Made by a program: the position numbers and the translations under genes. From Cesiribacter andamanensis AMV16 (GTDB taxonomy: Bacteria; Bacteroidota; Bacteroidia; Cytophagales; Cyclobacteriaceae), in assembly GCF_000348925.1 (NCBI RefSeq), contig NZ_AODQ01000003.1, forward strand, positions 31,776-95,775: a stretch of DNA of 64,000 bases, read 5' to 3'. The number at the start of each line of letters is the position of its first letter. Position 1 is the first letter of the stretch. The notes below the pieces were generated by a model. That model did no database searches. It saw nothing but the letters and a program-made list of their open reading frames with translations, and was not told the DNA's origin. Of the stretch, positions 27,319 through 35,916 are shown piece after piece.

Positions 27319-29295
27319 ATGAACATGCGTTTTTTATTCCTCCTGATGGGGATGCTGGCCCTAAGCGGTCTGGCACTGGGCCAAAACTTTGACAAATTTG
27401 TTGCCAAGGGAAGTGCTCATTATAGCCGCGGAGAGATCAACCAGTCCCTGGCCGCCTTTAAAGAGGCCGAAAAGCTGGAGCCAGGCAATGTGGAGCTGAA
27501 CCTGCACATGGGCAAAGCCTATCTGCTGAGCGACTATAAGCACAAATCGCTGGAGTATCTGGTGAAGGTATACAAACTGGCCCCCACCCTGGAACCCCAC
27601 ATCCGCTACATGCTGGGCCTGGCCTGCCAGTACAATTATATGTTTTCCGATGCCATAGAGCACTATGAGGCCTATGCCAAACAGGCTGTACCCAATAAGC
27701 TGGACGTAACCCTCAAGATCCGCCAGTGCCAGTATGCCGATGAGGTACTGCAGCAGCCTGTGGCCGTTGATATCGAGAACCTGGGGCCCACGGTAAACTC
27801 CCCTGAGCATGAGTACTCGCCCATTATCACCCCTAACCAGTCGGTGCTGGTATTTACCTCCCGACGGGACGGTTCTACCGGAGGCAAGAAAACGCAGGAT
27901 AATGAAAACTTTGAGGATATCTACATCAGCTACCGCCGGGGCGATACCTGGACCCCCCCAAAGCAGATCAGCAAAAATATCAACTTCGACTTCCACGATG
28001 CAGCCGCTGCCCTAACCACCAACGGGCGGGAGCTTTATCTCTATATTGAAGAAAACGGGGGTGATCTCTACCACTCCAGCTTCAACGGGCAGGAATGGAG
28101 CAAACCCAAAGCCCTGGGTGCACCCATCAATACCCCCCACCATGAAACCTCCATTACGGTAACTAAAGATGGCAAGCGCATTTACTTTGCCAGTGACCGG
28201 CCGGGAGGCTTTGGCAACCTGGATATTTACATGAGCGACCGCCAGAGCGATGGTAGCTGGGGTACACCCGTAAACATGGGCCCAACCGTAAATACCAGCG
28301 GCAATGAAGATTCTCCCTTCATCCACCCCGACGGGCAAACCCTCTACTTTAGCTCCGATGGGCACCTTGGCCTGGGGGGCTATGATGTGTTCCGCAGCGA
28401 ATGGACAGAAGGGGGCTGGCAGAAGCCGGTAAACATGGGCTATCCCATCAATACGCCGGATGATAACTTTCACTTCATCATGGCCGAAAATCGGGTACAT
28501 GGCTACTATACTTCCGTACAGGAGGGGGGTGTTGGCAAAGCCGACATCTACCGGGTTACCTTCCTGGATGAAAAGATGAATGCGATATTGGCAGCCGACC
28601 GCAAGCGCCGGGAAGCCGAAGGCGCCAAAAAACAAAACTTACTGCAGCAAATTGCGCAGCAACAGCAGGTTGTGGTCTATGAAGGCATAGTACGTGGCTC
28701 CGATACCAATAAGCCCCTGCAGGCCATCATTACGGCCATGCATTACCGCACCGGTGAGGTGGTGGCCAGAACGGAATCGGATGCGGCTGGCAACTACCGG
28801 CTGGAGATAACCGAAGCGGGCGACTACGCCCTGAGCGTAGAGGCGCAGGGCTACCTGATCCTGTCCCGCACGCTGAAAATACCGGAGCAAAGTGGCAGCC
28901 TGGCCCGCACCGTGCCTCTTGCGCTGTCCATGAAGCCCATACAGGTGGGGATTTCTTCCATTATGGCCAACATCTTCTTTGATTTCGGGAAGGCAAGTCT
29001 CAGGACCGAGTCCATTGGAGAGTTGGAGCGAATCCGGGACTTTCTGCAAAACTCCCCCAAGATCAAGATCCAGATCAATGGCCATACCGATAACGTGGGC
29101 GACCCTACCTATAACAAGCAACTCTCCCTGAAGCGGGCCGAAGCGGTGATGAACTATCTGCTGCAAAATGGGGTAAGTGCCTCGCGCCTTACGGTTATGG
29201 GCTATGGCCAGGAGCGGCCCATTGTCTCTAATGACGATGAGGAGGGGGGCAGGGCCATGAACCGACGCACCGAAATAGAAGTAGTTTCCTATTAA
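27319..29295 (+). CDS. PorE-like OmpA/TPR/beta-propeller outer-membrane lipoprotein-type protein
   Basis: 658 aa from ATG 27319, chosen because the signal peptide MNMRFLFLLMGMLALSGLALG starts there. Domain order: TPR region (about 25-180), PD40-type beta-propeller blades (SPIITPNQSVLVFTSRRDG, TKDGKRIYFASDRPGG, HPDGQTLYFSSDGHLGLGG), a carboxypeptidase-regulatory-like beta sandwich (YEGIVRGSDTNKPLQAIITA), and a C-terminal OmpA peptidoglycan-binding domain (IFFDFGKASL, INGHTDNVGDPTYNKQLSLKRAEAV). This is the architecture of T9SS component PorE. Several paralogs with this layout exist per genome, so the T9SS role is inferred. The OmpA-domain Asp and Arg that bind peptidoglycan are present. Confidence 0.82.
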   Translation: MNMRFLFLLMGMLALSGLALGQNFDKFVAKGSAHYSRGEINQSLAAFKEAEKLEPGNVELNLHMGKAYLLSDYKHKSLEYLVKVYKLAPTLEPHIRYMLGLACQYNYMFSDAIEHYEAYAKQAVPNKLDVTLKIRQCQYADEVLQQPVAVDIENLGPTVNSPEHEYSPIITPNQSVLVFTSRRDGSTGGKKTQDNENFEDIYISYRRGDTWTPPKQISKNINFDFHDAAAALTTNGRELYLYIEENGGDLYHSSFNGQEWSKPKALGAPINTPHHETSITVTKDGKRIYFASDRPGGFGNLDIYMSDRQSDGSWGTPVNMGPTVNTSGNEDSPFIHPDGQTLYFSSDGHLGLGGYDVFRSEWTEGGWQKPVNMGYPINTPDDNFHFIMAENRVHGYYTSVQEGGVGKADIYRVTFLDEKMNAILAADRKRREAEGAKKQNLLQQIAQQQQVVVYEGIVRGSDTNKPLQAIITAMHYRTGEVVARTESDAAGNYRLEITEAGDYALSVEAQGYLILSRTLKIPEQSGSLARTVPLALSMKPIQVGISSIMANIFFDFGKASLRTESIGELERIRDFLQNSPKIKIQINGHTDNVGDPTYNKQLSLKRAEAVMNYLLQNGVSASRLTVMGYGQERPIVSNDDEEGGRAMNRRTEIEVVSY

Positions 29296-29340
29296 CCAAA
29301 GCTGTAGCGCTGCGCTAGAATAATTTTCACATAAAAAAGC

Positions 29341-29371
29341 AGCCTTCCGGAGCGATCCGGAAGGCTTTTTT
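29341..29371 (+). terminator. Terminator of the PorE-like gene
   Basis: AGCCTTCCGGA (29341-29351) and TCCGGAAGGCT (29356-29366), a perfect 11-bp stem with a GCGA loop, then TTTTT. Confidence 0.88.
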
Positions 29372-29469
29372 AATTTCTGACAACAGAGGGGTAGCAGGGG
29401 GTGCCACGATCTGGCACGGTTTTTTCATCTGGGCTATCAAGACAATAGAACTTTAAACCGAACCGGATT

Positions 29470-30135
29470 ATGAAAAAGACTGCTTTATTTCTTTTTGCTG
29501 CGCTCTTTGTTTTTGCGCTGCAGTCTCAGGCACAGGTACGTGGGGGTATCCGCGCCGGACTTAACATGTCTACCTGGGGGGGCAATGCTGTAGAAAGCTT
29601 TTCAGAGATACTGAACACCACCGGTGTTATGCGTACCGAGATGCTTCCTTCCTTTCATGCAGGGGGCTATCTGCAGCTGCCACTTGGCTCGGCCGTTAGC
29701 CTGGAGCCCGGCCTGTACTACTCGGGCAAGGGCATGCAGGTAAACCAGACCTTTGCTACCGAAAGTATTTTTAAGCCACAGGTAAATGTGGTAAACCGGA
29801 TGCACTACGTAGAAATGCCGGTGCTGCTACGCCTGCACCTGGGGCCCGGCTTTCAGCTCTATGGCGGCCCGCAGCTAAGTTACCTGGTCGATAATCAGGT
29901 GGAGGCAGAGGCAGGTGTTTTTGGCCTCTCCTATGAGCAGAACTGGTCGGCCGATCCCGGCTTTCGTAAGTTGGACTTCGGCCTGACCGGCGGCCTGGGC
30001 TATGAACTGCCCGGTGGCTTTAACCTGCAGGCCGGCTACGAATGGGGCCTGAGCAGCCTGGATGAAGGCCGCAGCAACATCGATGCCTTTAACCGGGTCA
30101 TTAAAGTATCCATGGGCTATACCTTTGGGAAATAA
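29470..30135 (+). CDS. Outer-membrane beta-barrel protein (PorT/OprF-like)
   Basis: 221 aa. Signal peptide MKKTALFLFAALFVFALQSQAQ, then the Bacteroidota small-barrel pattern: GGIRAGLNMSTWGG, FHAGGYLQLPLGSAVSLEPGLYYSGKG, YVEMPVLLRLHLGPGFQLYGGPQLSYLVD, ending in FNRVIKVSMGYTFGK with a terminal aromatic strand. Eight strands are expected. PorT of T9SS belongs to this superfamily, but so do many unrelated barrels. The only hint of a link is the preceding PorE-like gene. Confidence 0.75.
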   Translation: MKKTALFLFAALFVFALQSQAQVRGGIRAGLNMSTWGGNAVESFSEILNTTGVMRTEMLPSFHAGGYLQLPLGSAVSLEPGLYYSGKGMQVNQTFATESIFKPQVNVVNRMHYVEMPVLLRLHLGPGFQLYGGPQLSYLVDNQVEAEAGVFGLSYEQNWSADPGFRKLDFGLTGGLGYELPGGFNLQAGYEWGLSSLDEGRSNIDAFNRVIKVSMGYTFGK

Positions 30136-30160
30136 GGAGAGCAGCATACCCGCAGCTACC

Positions 30161-30205
30161 AACACACGAGTGCCCTGCCGCAGTTCGGCAGGGCACTCGT
30201 GTGTT
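30161..30205. terminator. Long perfect hairpin between convergent genes
   Basis: AACACACGAGTGCCCTGCCG (30161-30180), loop CAGTT, and its exact complement (30186-30205), a 20-bp perfect stem. It sits between the barrel gene and the convergent GT2 gene. The T tract is weak, so the stem length must do most of the work. Confidence 0.75.
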
Positions 30206-30227
30206 AGACATCTTGTTGCTCATGCGT

Positions 30228-31406
30228 TCAGGCAGCCTGGCGCTTGGCTCGCTCCCATACGGCCGACTGGCTGCCGTGCAGGTAGCGCCAGAAACCAGCA
30301 TATACCGCATAGTTCATCATAAAAAAGTAATAGGGGATAAAGAAGGCTTTAAGCCGCAGCCGCCGGCTTTCCAGCACATAGCCCAGCAGGGCAGATGCAT
30401 AGAAAAGCAACTGGCCGGCCAGCAGGAGCTGGTAGAAAAAGGATCCCTCCAGGGCAAGCGCCATATTGGTTACCAGCACTACCAGCAGGGCCATGGGAGC
30501 CAGGCTCCAGCGCAGTACCCGGTGCGATACATACTGAAAGCTAAGCCAGCCATAGCGGAAGGGGTTTAGCAGTGGTTTCAGCCGCACAATGGACTGAATG
30601 CCCCCGGCTGCAATGCGGATTTTGCGTTTGAGCTCTTCGCCGGAGTTGGCAGACGGCAGCTCCTCGGCGCAGGCGCCCGGCTCATACATGACCCGGTAGC
30701 CTTTCTGGGCAATACGCAGGGTCAGGAAAAAATCTTCAATGATGGTATCGCGCGGCACCTCTTCATACAGTTCGGTGCGAATGGCAAACAGTTCACCGGC
30801 AGCGCCCACCACCGTATGCAGCTCGGCATCCCAGCGTTTAAGGGTGCCCTCATAGCGCCAGTAAAAGCCCTCGCCGGCGCCGGCAGCAGCATCTTCTTCT
30901 TTGCTGATCACCCGCTTTTCACCGGCTACAGCCCCCACCTGCGGGTTGGTAAAGTGGCGCAGCATGTTGGTGATGGCATCAGGGTTCAGGATGGTGTTGG
31001 CATCAGTAAACACCACCATATCGGTATCTACCAGCTGCATGGCCCGCTCTACAGCCGCCAGCTTGCCCTGCCGCTCGGGCCGGTGCAGGTGCTGGATCTG
31101 CGGAAAACGGGCCACAATCTCCGGTGTGCGGTCGCTGGAGCCATCGGTTACAAAAAGGTATTTGATGCGGTCTTCGGGATAGTGCAGAGTCAGTGAATTG
31201 AAGATCTTGGTCTGGATATCCTCTTCTTCATTGAAGGCAGCAACTAATAGCGTCACCGTAGGCCACTGCTCGGGATTTTGCGGGTTAGTCTTGCCTCTGA
31301 ACACCCGTTTGATCCTAATGAGCGCCCAGAGTAAAAGTCCGTAGCCCAGATAGGAATAGAAGATAAGAAAGAGTGAGATCCAAAAAAGAATAGCAAGAAT
31401 TTTCAT
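30228..31406 (-). CDS. Family 2 glycosyltransferase, membrane-bound
   Basis: 392 aa from ATG 31406 (an in-frame start at 31460 is possible). An N-terminal membrane helix precedes a GT-A domain: VTLLVAAFNEEEDIQTKIFNSL, YLFVTDGSSDRTPEI, the DxD-type VVFTDANTI, VGAVAGEKR, and the catalytic-region acidic EDFFLTLRI. Three or four C-terminal helices follow. This topology matches glycosyltransferases that extend or export polysaccharides from nucleotide sugars. It is divergent from the exopolysaccharide operon at 32260 and probably part of the same pathway. Confidence 0.85.
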   Translation of the reverse strand: MKILAILFWISLFLIFYSYLGYGLLLWALIRIKRVFRGKTNPQNPEQWPTVTLLVAAFNEEEDIQTKIFNSLTLHYPEDRIKYLFVTDGSSDRTPEIVARFPQIQHLHRPERQGKLAAVERAMQLVDTDMVVFTDANTILNPDAITNMLRHFTNPQVGAVAGEKRVISKEEDAAAGAGEGFYWRYEGTLKRWDAELHTVVGAAGELFAIRTELYEEVPRDTIIEDFFLTLRIAQKGYRVMYEPGACAEELPSANSGEELKRKIRIAAGGIQSIVRLKPLLNPFRYGWLSFQYVSHRVLRWSLAPMALLVVLVTNMALALEGSFFYQLLLAGQLLFYASALLGYVLESRRLRLKAFFIPYYFFMMNYAVYAGFWRYLHGSQSAVWERAKRQAA

Positions 31407-31460
31407 GTCTGTTTGGTCGGCAGCGTATGCTAAGGAGTAAATAAAAAATAATATCAACAA

Positions 31461-32259
31461 GCTGTAAAATGCCCACTACCGGGTTCAAACGATCCGGCCG
31501 GGAACCTCTGGTGCCTTACTGCATAGCTATATACGGGAGCAGGGGGGGCAAAGGTTAGTTCAAACGCAGGTTTCCTGAAAGTTTTTCCGCTTCGATGGTG
31601 GCTAACCGTTAACCTACAGCATGAAGCTCGTGCGGGCTGATAGTTAGTGGGCCAGCAAATCTGTCCATCTGTTTATAAAGTAGCCTAACCGGTGGGCCAC
31701 CGCATTAGTTTATATGTAGGATTGTAACCCCTTTGGGAGCTTTTTCGTACTCATTCTGGAGTGCAGGTACACAAAACATGGGCTTTTGGCCCGGTGCTTC
31801 CTATGGACAGGAGGCTGGCCGTACCTGCTGTGTAAAAATGCCGGGCAATGCGCCCTGCAATTTTTTAATGCAAAACAGGCAAGACGATATACTGGCAGAA
31901 CTGAACATTTATACGTTATTATGGCCTTTTTTAACAACTACAGATCTCTGTTGTTCTGTAGATACCAATGCTCACCACCAGCTCAGGAGCAGGAACCCTT
32001 TTAATCCCTTGACAGCTTCTCACACCTCTTCCAGTTCTGCTTTGCTTTTTAGCTGCTTATCAGCTGCTTGCTATGAGTGCACCAGCTGTTGCCCTGATGT
32101 TCTCTGAAGATACCTAAACATGAAAACCAGAACCCTAACCCTTTTTTAACGATACTTTTTTAAAACGGCTAAAACAAAGCAAGTCCCCGGGCGTATAGCT
32201 GATTTGGCCTGTTCCCTGTTTAAGATTAGTTCTTACAGCCTTTTTCTCTTAACTCGCAT
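31461..32259. other. Long regulatory gap upstream of the exopolysaccharide operon
   Basis: About 800 nt between divergent genes with no supportable ORF. It holds a pair of interleaved inverted repeats, AACAAC/GTTGTT (31933-31938 and 31950-31955) with CTACAGA/TCTGTAG (31938-31944 and 31955-31961), which could form an H-type pseudoknot or two exclusive hairpins. The 32100-32259 part is A/T-rich and presumably holds the operon promoter, but I find no exact consensus. Confidence 0.5.
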
Positions 32260-34545
32260 ATGGATCTGTTACAAATATTCCGTACCCTTAAAAAACGCCT
32301 CTGGATCATCATTCTGGTTCCGCTGCTTACTGCAGGCATTGCCTATTTTTTTCTTAAGGATGCGGCTGAAACCTATAAGTCCAGCACCCAGGTGGCTACT
32401 GGCTTTACCATCAAAGACCGGGTTCAGCTACAGGAAGAGCGTGTGTCTACCTGGGAGATCGAGCTGAAATTCGGTAACCTGATCGAAACCTTTAAATCTC
32501 CTCTGGTGGTGGGGCTGCTCTCATACCGCCTGATCCTAAATGATCTGCAGGAGCCCAATCCCTTCCGTTCCATGGAAGAGGATGAGGATTTTAAGGAGTA
32601 TTTTACCCAGGAAGAGTTGCAGAATGCCGCCCAGATCTTTCAGGACAAGCTGGATAGTCTGCAGATCTTAAGCGCCTATAACCCCAAGGAGCGCAAGCTG
32701 ATTGACCTGCTTAAATACTATGGGTATGATTATGGCTCCCTCAGCGGGGGGTTGTCTGTGCAGCGGGTGAATTATTCCGACTATATCGCCATTGAGTTTG
32801 CCTCTGAAAACCCCAAACTATCGGCTTTTGCCGTCAATACCCTGGTAGAAGAGTACCAGCACTACCATGACCGTATGCGGGGAGTACGCTCCAACGAGTC
32901 GATGGAATTTTTCACCAATCTGGTAACCGAGAAGAAAAAAGTACTGGATGAAAAGCGGGACCTGCTGCGCTCCTTTCAGAGCGATAGCCGCCTGTACAAT
33001 GTAGAAACTGAAGGGGAGGCCAAGGTAACCCGCATTGCAGCCCTGGAAGAAGAAAAGCAGAATGAAGAGAGCCGCCTGATGGGCCTGGAGCTGCAGTTGC
33101 GCAGCATTAACCGACAGCTTGCCGAGCTGCAGCGCGGTGGCGAAAATGGAGGCAATGCCCGCATTTTGGAACTGCAAAACTCAATTGACCGGCTCAATTC
33201 AGCCAATATTGGCAGTAACAATCCTGCCATTCAGGATAGCATTGCTCTGCTGCGGGAAAAACTTAAGCTGGAGATTGCCAGGGGCGACCTTGGCACCACC
33301 AACGCACAGGCACGGGTAGAGCGCCTGCAGGAAGAACGGGAGCAGACCATGCTGGACATCCAGGTGGCCCGCCAGCGGGTGGGTACTCTGGGCAATGAGC
33401 TTGCCCGCATGAGCTATGCCAAGTCGGATCTGGCAGCCAAGCGCTCTACCATCAAGGAGCTGGAGCGGGAGGTAGAGCTGGCTGCTACCGAGTACCAGTC
33501 GGCACAGGAGAAGTTCAATGCGGCCAAAAACTCCTTTATGGTCGATGCCGGCAGCGTACGCCAGATCATTTACGGACAACCGGCCATTGAGCCGGAGCCC
33601 TCCAAGGCGCCCATCTTTATTGGCCTGATCGGCATGGTGAGCATGGTGCTGTGCGTAATGGTGATCCTGCTGGTTGATTATGTGGACCTGAGCCTGAAAA
33701 CGGCCGCCAACCTGGAGAAACAAACCAAAATACCGGTGGCGGGTACGCTCAACCATATCAATGCCGCCAACCTGGACCTGTACGATCTCTTTCACAACAC
33801 ACATAAAGATGAGGGGCTGGAGATGTTCAAGCACCTGCTGCGCAAGCTGCGCTACGAGCTGGAAGAAACCGGCAAGCAGGTATTTCTCTTTACCAGCACC
33901 AAGCAGGGAGAGGGCAAATCCTTTGTGATCATGACGCTGGCCTATTCGCTGAGCCTGCTGCACAAGCGGGTGCTCATTATCGATACCAACTTCAAGCACA
34001 ATACCCTTACTGAAAGCCTGCTGGCCAAGCCGCAGAAAACCCGCCTGCTCAATGGCTACATGGCCAATGGAAAACTGCTGCTAACCGATGGCAGAAGCGA
34101 TGAGGGTAGAAAACAGGCTGCCACCGCAGCCGCAGAAGCCGAAGAGGGTGCCACAGCAGAAGCCCATACCGAAGGCCAGCTGATGAGCGATGAGCAGGAT
34201 AATTACTCCTTTATCTCGCCCACGCATCACACCAACATTGATATCATTGGCAGCCATGTAACGCTGGCCTCGCCTGCTGAGGTGCTGTCCGGCAAAGGCT
34301 TCTCTTCCCTGATGAAAGAGCTGAAGCACCACTACGACTACATTTTTATGGAAGGCGCTTCGCTGAACGATTATTCCGATACCAAGGAGCTGTTCCGCTA
34401 CGCAGAGCGTGTGGTACCTGTATTTTCGGCACATTCGGTGCTTAAACAAATGGATAAGGAATCGGTCCGCTATCTGCGGGAGCTTAACGGCAACCTGATG
34501 GGATCTGTTCTGAACAAGGTTGAATTTGAAAACCTTAAGCTGTAA
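32260..34545 (+). CDS. Wzc-like polysaccharide co-polymerase, degenerate BY-kinase
   Basis: 761 aa inner-membrane protein controlling polysaccharide chain length and export. Membrane helix 1 (about residues 14-31) and helix 2 (about 449-468) flank a large periplasmic coiled-coil region rich in Glu/Arg. The cytoplasmic C-terminal part is a BY-kinase/ParA-like domain with Walker A SGTK-type FTSTKQGEGKS and Walker A' VLIIDTNFK. The Walker B region reads YIFMEGASLND, without the usual Asp-x-Pro-Pro. There is no Tyr-rich tail, and an unusual Ala/Glu insert (about 620-645) interrupts the domain. It probably works as a scaffold rather than a tyrosine kinase. First gene of the operon. Confidence 0.85.
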   Translation: MDLLQIFRTLKKRLWIIILVPLLTAGIAYFFLKDAAETYKSSTQVATGFTIKDRVQLQEERVSTWEIELKFGNLIETFKSPLVVGLLSYRLILNDLQEPNPFRSMEEDEDFKEYFTQEELQNAAQIFQDKLDSLQILSAYNPKERKLIDLLKYYGYDYGSLSGGLSVQRVNYSDYIAIEFASENPKLSAFAVNTLVEEYQHYHDRMRGVRSNESMEFFTNLVTEKKKVLDEKRDLLRSFQSDSRLYNVETEGEAKVTRIAALEEEKQNEESRLMGLELQLRSINRQLAELQRGGENGGNARILELQNSIDRLNSANIGSNNPAIQDSIALLREKLKLEIARGDLGTTNAQARVERLQEEREQTMLDIQVARQRVGTLGNELARMSYAKSDLAAKRSTIKELEREVELAATEYQSAQEKFNAAKNSFMVDAGSVRQIIYGQPAIEPEPSKAPIFIGLIGMVSMVLCVMVILLVDYVDLSLKTAANLEKQTKIPVAGTLNHINAANLDLYDLFHNTHKDEGLEMFKHLLRKLRYELEETGKQVFLFTSTKQGEGKSFVIMTLAYSLSLLHKRVLIIDTNFKHNTLTESLLAKPQKTRLLNGYMANGKLLLTDGRSDEGRKQAATAAAEAEEGATAEAHTEGQLMSDEQDNYSFISPTHHTNIDIIGSHVTLASPAEVLSGKGFSSLMKELKHHYDYIFMEGASLNDYSDTKELFRYAERVVPVFSAHSVLKQMDKESVRYLRELNGNLMGSVLNKVEFENLKL

Positions 34546-34571
34546 TAGCTCCAGTCTAACCCTACCCATAC

Positions 34572-35784
34572 GTGCAACAAAAAGATATTGTCTGTGTAGC
34601 GCTGCCCACCTGGGAGGGCGACTACATGAAAACGATCGTACAGATCATGTCCCTGCTGGCGCGCCGCCACCGGGTCTTGTATGTGGATTATACCTTTACC
34701 TGGAAGGATATGCTCATGGGGGCCCTGGGCAAGCGCGCTACCCCCTGGCAGCGTATGCTGGGCCTCCAGCCCAGGCTCAGAACCATTCAGACCCGTTTTG
34801 GCAGCCAGGTGCATGTGCTTACACCCCCTCCGGTGCTGCCTGCCAACTGGATAGCGGCTCCGGGTCTTTACCAGACCGTTATGGAGCAGGAGGGAGGCAA
34901 GCTTAGAAAAAGCATCCTGCAGGCCATGGATCAGCTGGGCTTTAAAAACCCGATTGTGATCAATGCCTTCAACCCCTTTTTTGGGGTGCCCATGGCTGGC
35001 AAGCTAAATGAGTCCCTGCTGGCCTATTATTGCTATGATGAGATCAGCGCAGCCCAGTGGTGCGGCCGCCATGGCGCCCGGCAGGAAGAGGAACTGCTGA
35101 AGCGGGCCGATGCCGTTATTACCAGCTCACAGGCCCTGCAGGAAAGCAAATCCCTACACAATGCCCAGACCTATCTGGTCAAGAATGGGGTTGATTACAG
35201 CCTGTTTCACCAGGGTTTTCGGCCGGAGCCGCGCAAGGAAACGCCTAAAAATTGTGGGCTACCTGGGTTCGGTTGATGACCGGCTGGATGGGGAACTGCT
35301 GGAGCACTGCTTTGTCCAGCTGCCCGAGTACCGCTTTGTGTTTACGGGCCGTATTGTAGATGAGGCGCTTGCCGAGCGGTTCCGCAGGTACCCCAATGTA
35401 GAGCTACGGGGGTCTCGCTCCCCCGAGCAGCTGCCCGGAGAGGTGGCCGGCTTTGATGTAGGCCTGATCCCCTTTGCCTGCAATGCCTTTACCCGCACCA
35501 TTTACCCCCTAAAGATCAATGAATACCTGGCAGCCGGCCTGCCGGTGGTGATGACGGACTTTGCCCGCCTGAATGAATTTGAAGGGGTAGCCTACATTGC
35601 CGGCTCCAAAGAAGCCTTTGTACAGCATATAGAGCAGGCAGCCGGGCAGGATGCTGCCGCCCTGCGGCAGGAACGTGCCCGCTTTGCCAAAAGCAACAGC
35701 TGGGAAAGCCGGGTAGAAGAGCTGGAGCTGGCCCTGGAAAAAGCCCTGCACCAAAGGCACGCTGGGCTGGCTGCCACCGTTTAA
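34572..35784 (+). CDS. GT-B glycosyltransferase of the exopolysaccharide operon (frameshifted)
   Basis: 403 aa after repair, GTG start at 34572, 26 nt after the Wzc-like gene. The N-terminal Rossmann half contains CVALPTWEGDYMKTIVQIMSLLARRHRVLYVDY. The C-terminal half contains the GT4-like nucleotide-sugar region: KIVGYLGSVDDRLDG, YRFVFTGRIVDE, and FDVGLIPFACNAFTRTIYPLKINEYLAAGLPVV with the acidic contact Glu. An A5 run at 35247-35251 has one base too many. With four A the frame reads ETPKIVGYLG. It most likely adds a sugar to the undecaprenyl-linked repeat unit. Donor and acceptor are unknown. Confidence 0.82.
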
Positions 35785-35807
35785 CCTAAAAAGGAGAGGC
35801 TATATAG

Positions 35808-35915
35808 ATGGAACAACCTGATAAATTCTCGAACGACGAGATCCTGAAACGGGTGGTGATCGGCTTTTTGTTCTTTACCTACCTGTTCATCTTTATAAAG
35901 ATTATGTATCTCTGA
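35808..35915 (+). CDS. Small single-span membrane protein in the exopolysaccharide operon (35 aa)
   Basis: ATG 35808, preceded by AAGGAGAG at about 35790-35797, an unusually good ribosome-binding site for this genome. Sequence: a charged N-terminus (MEQPDKFSNDEILKRVV) and one hydrophobic helix (IGFLFFTYLFIFIKIMYL). Its stop at 35913 is one base from the ATG of the polymerase gene, so translational coupling is likely. No family is recognised. The tight spacing and clean transmembrane pattern support a real small protein, perhaps a subunit of the polymerase or co-polymerase. Confidence 0.6.
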   Translation: MEQPDKFSNDEILKRVVIGFLFFTYLFIFIKIMYL

Positions 35916-35916
35916 T

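Noticed and set aside
31733..32107. 124-codon plus-strand frame in the gap before the exopolysaccharide operon
   Set aside because: Cys- and Ser-rich, no signal, helix or domain pattern, no ribosome-binding site; looks like random sequence.
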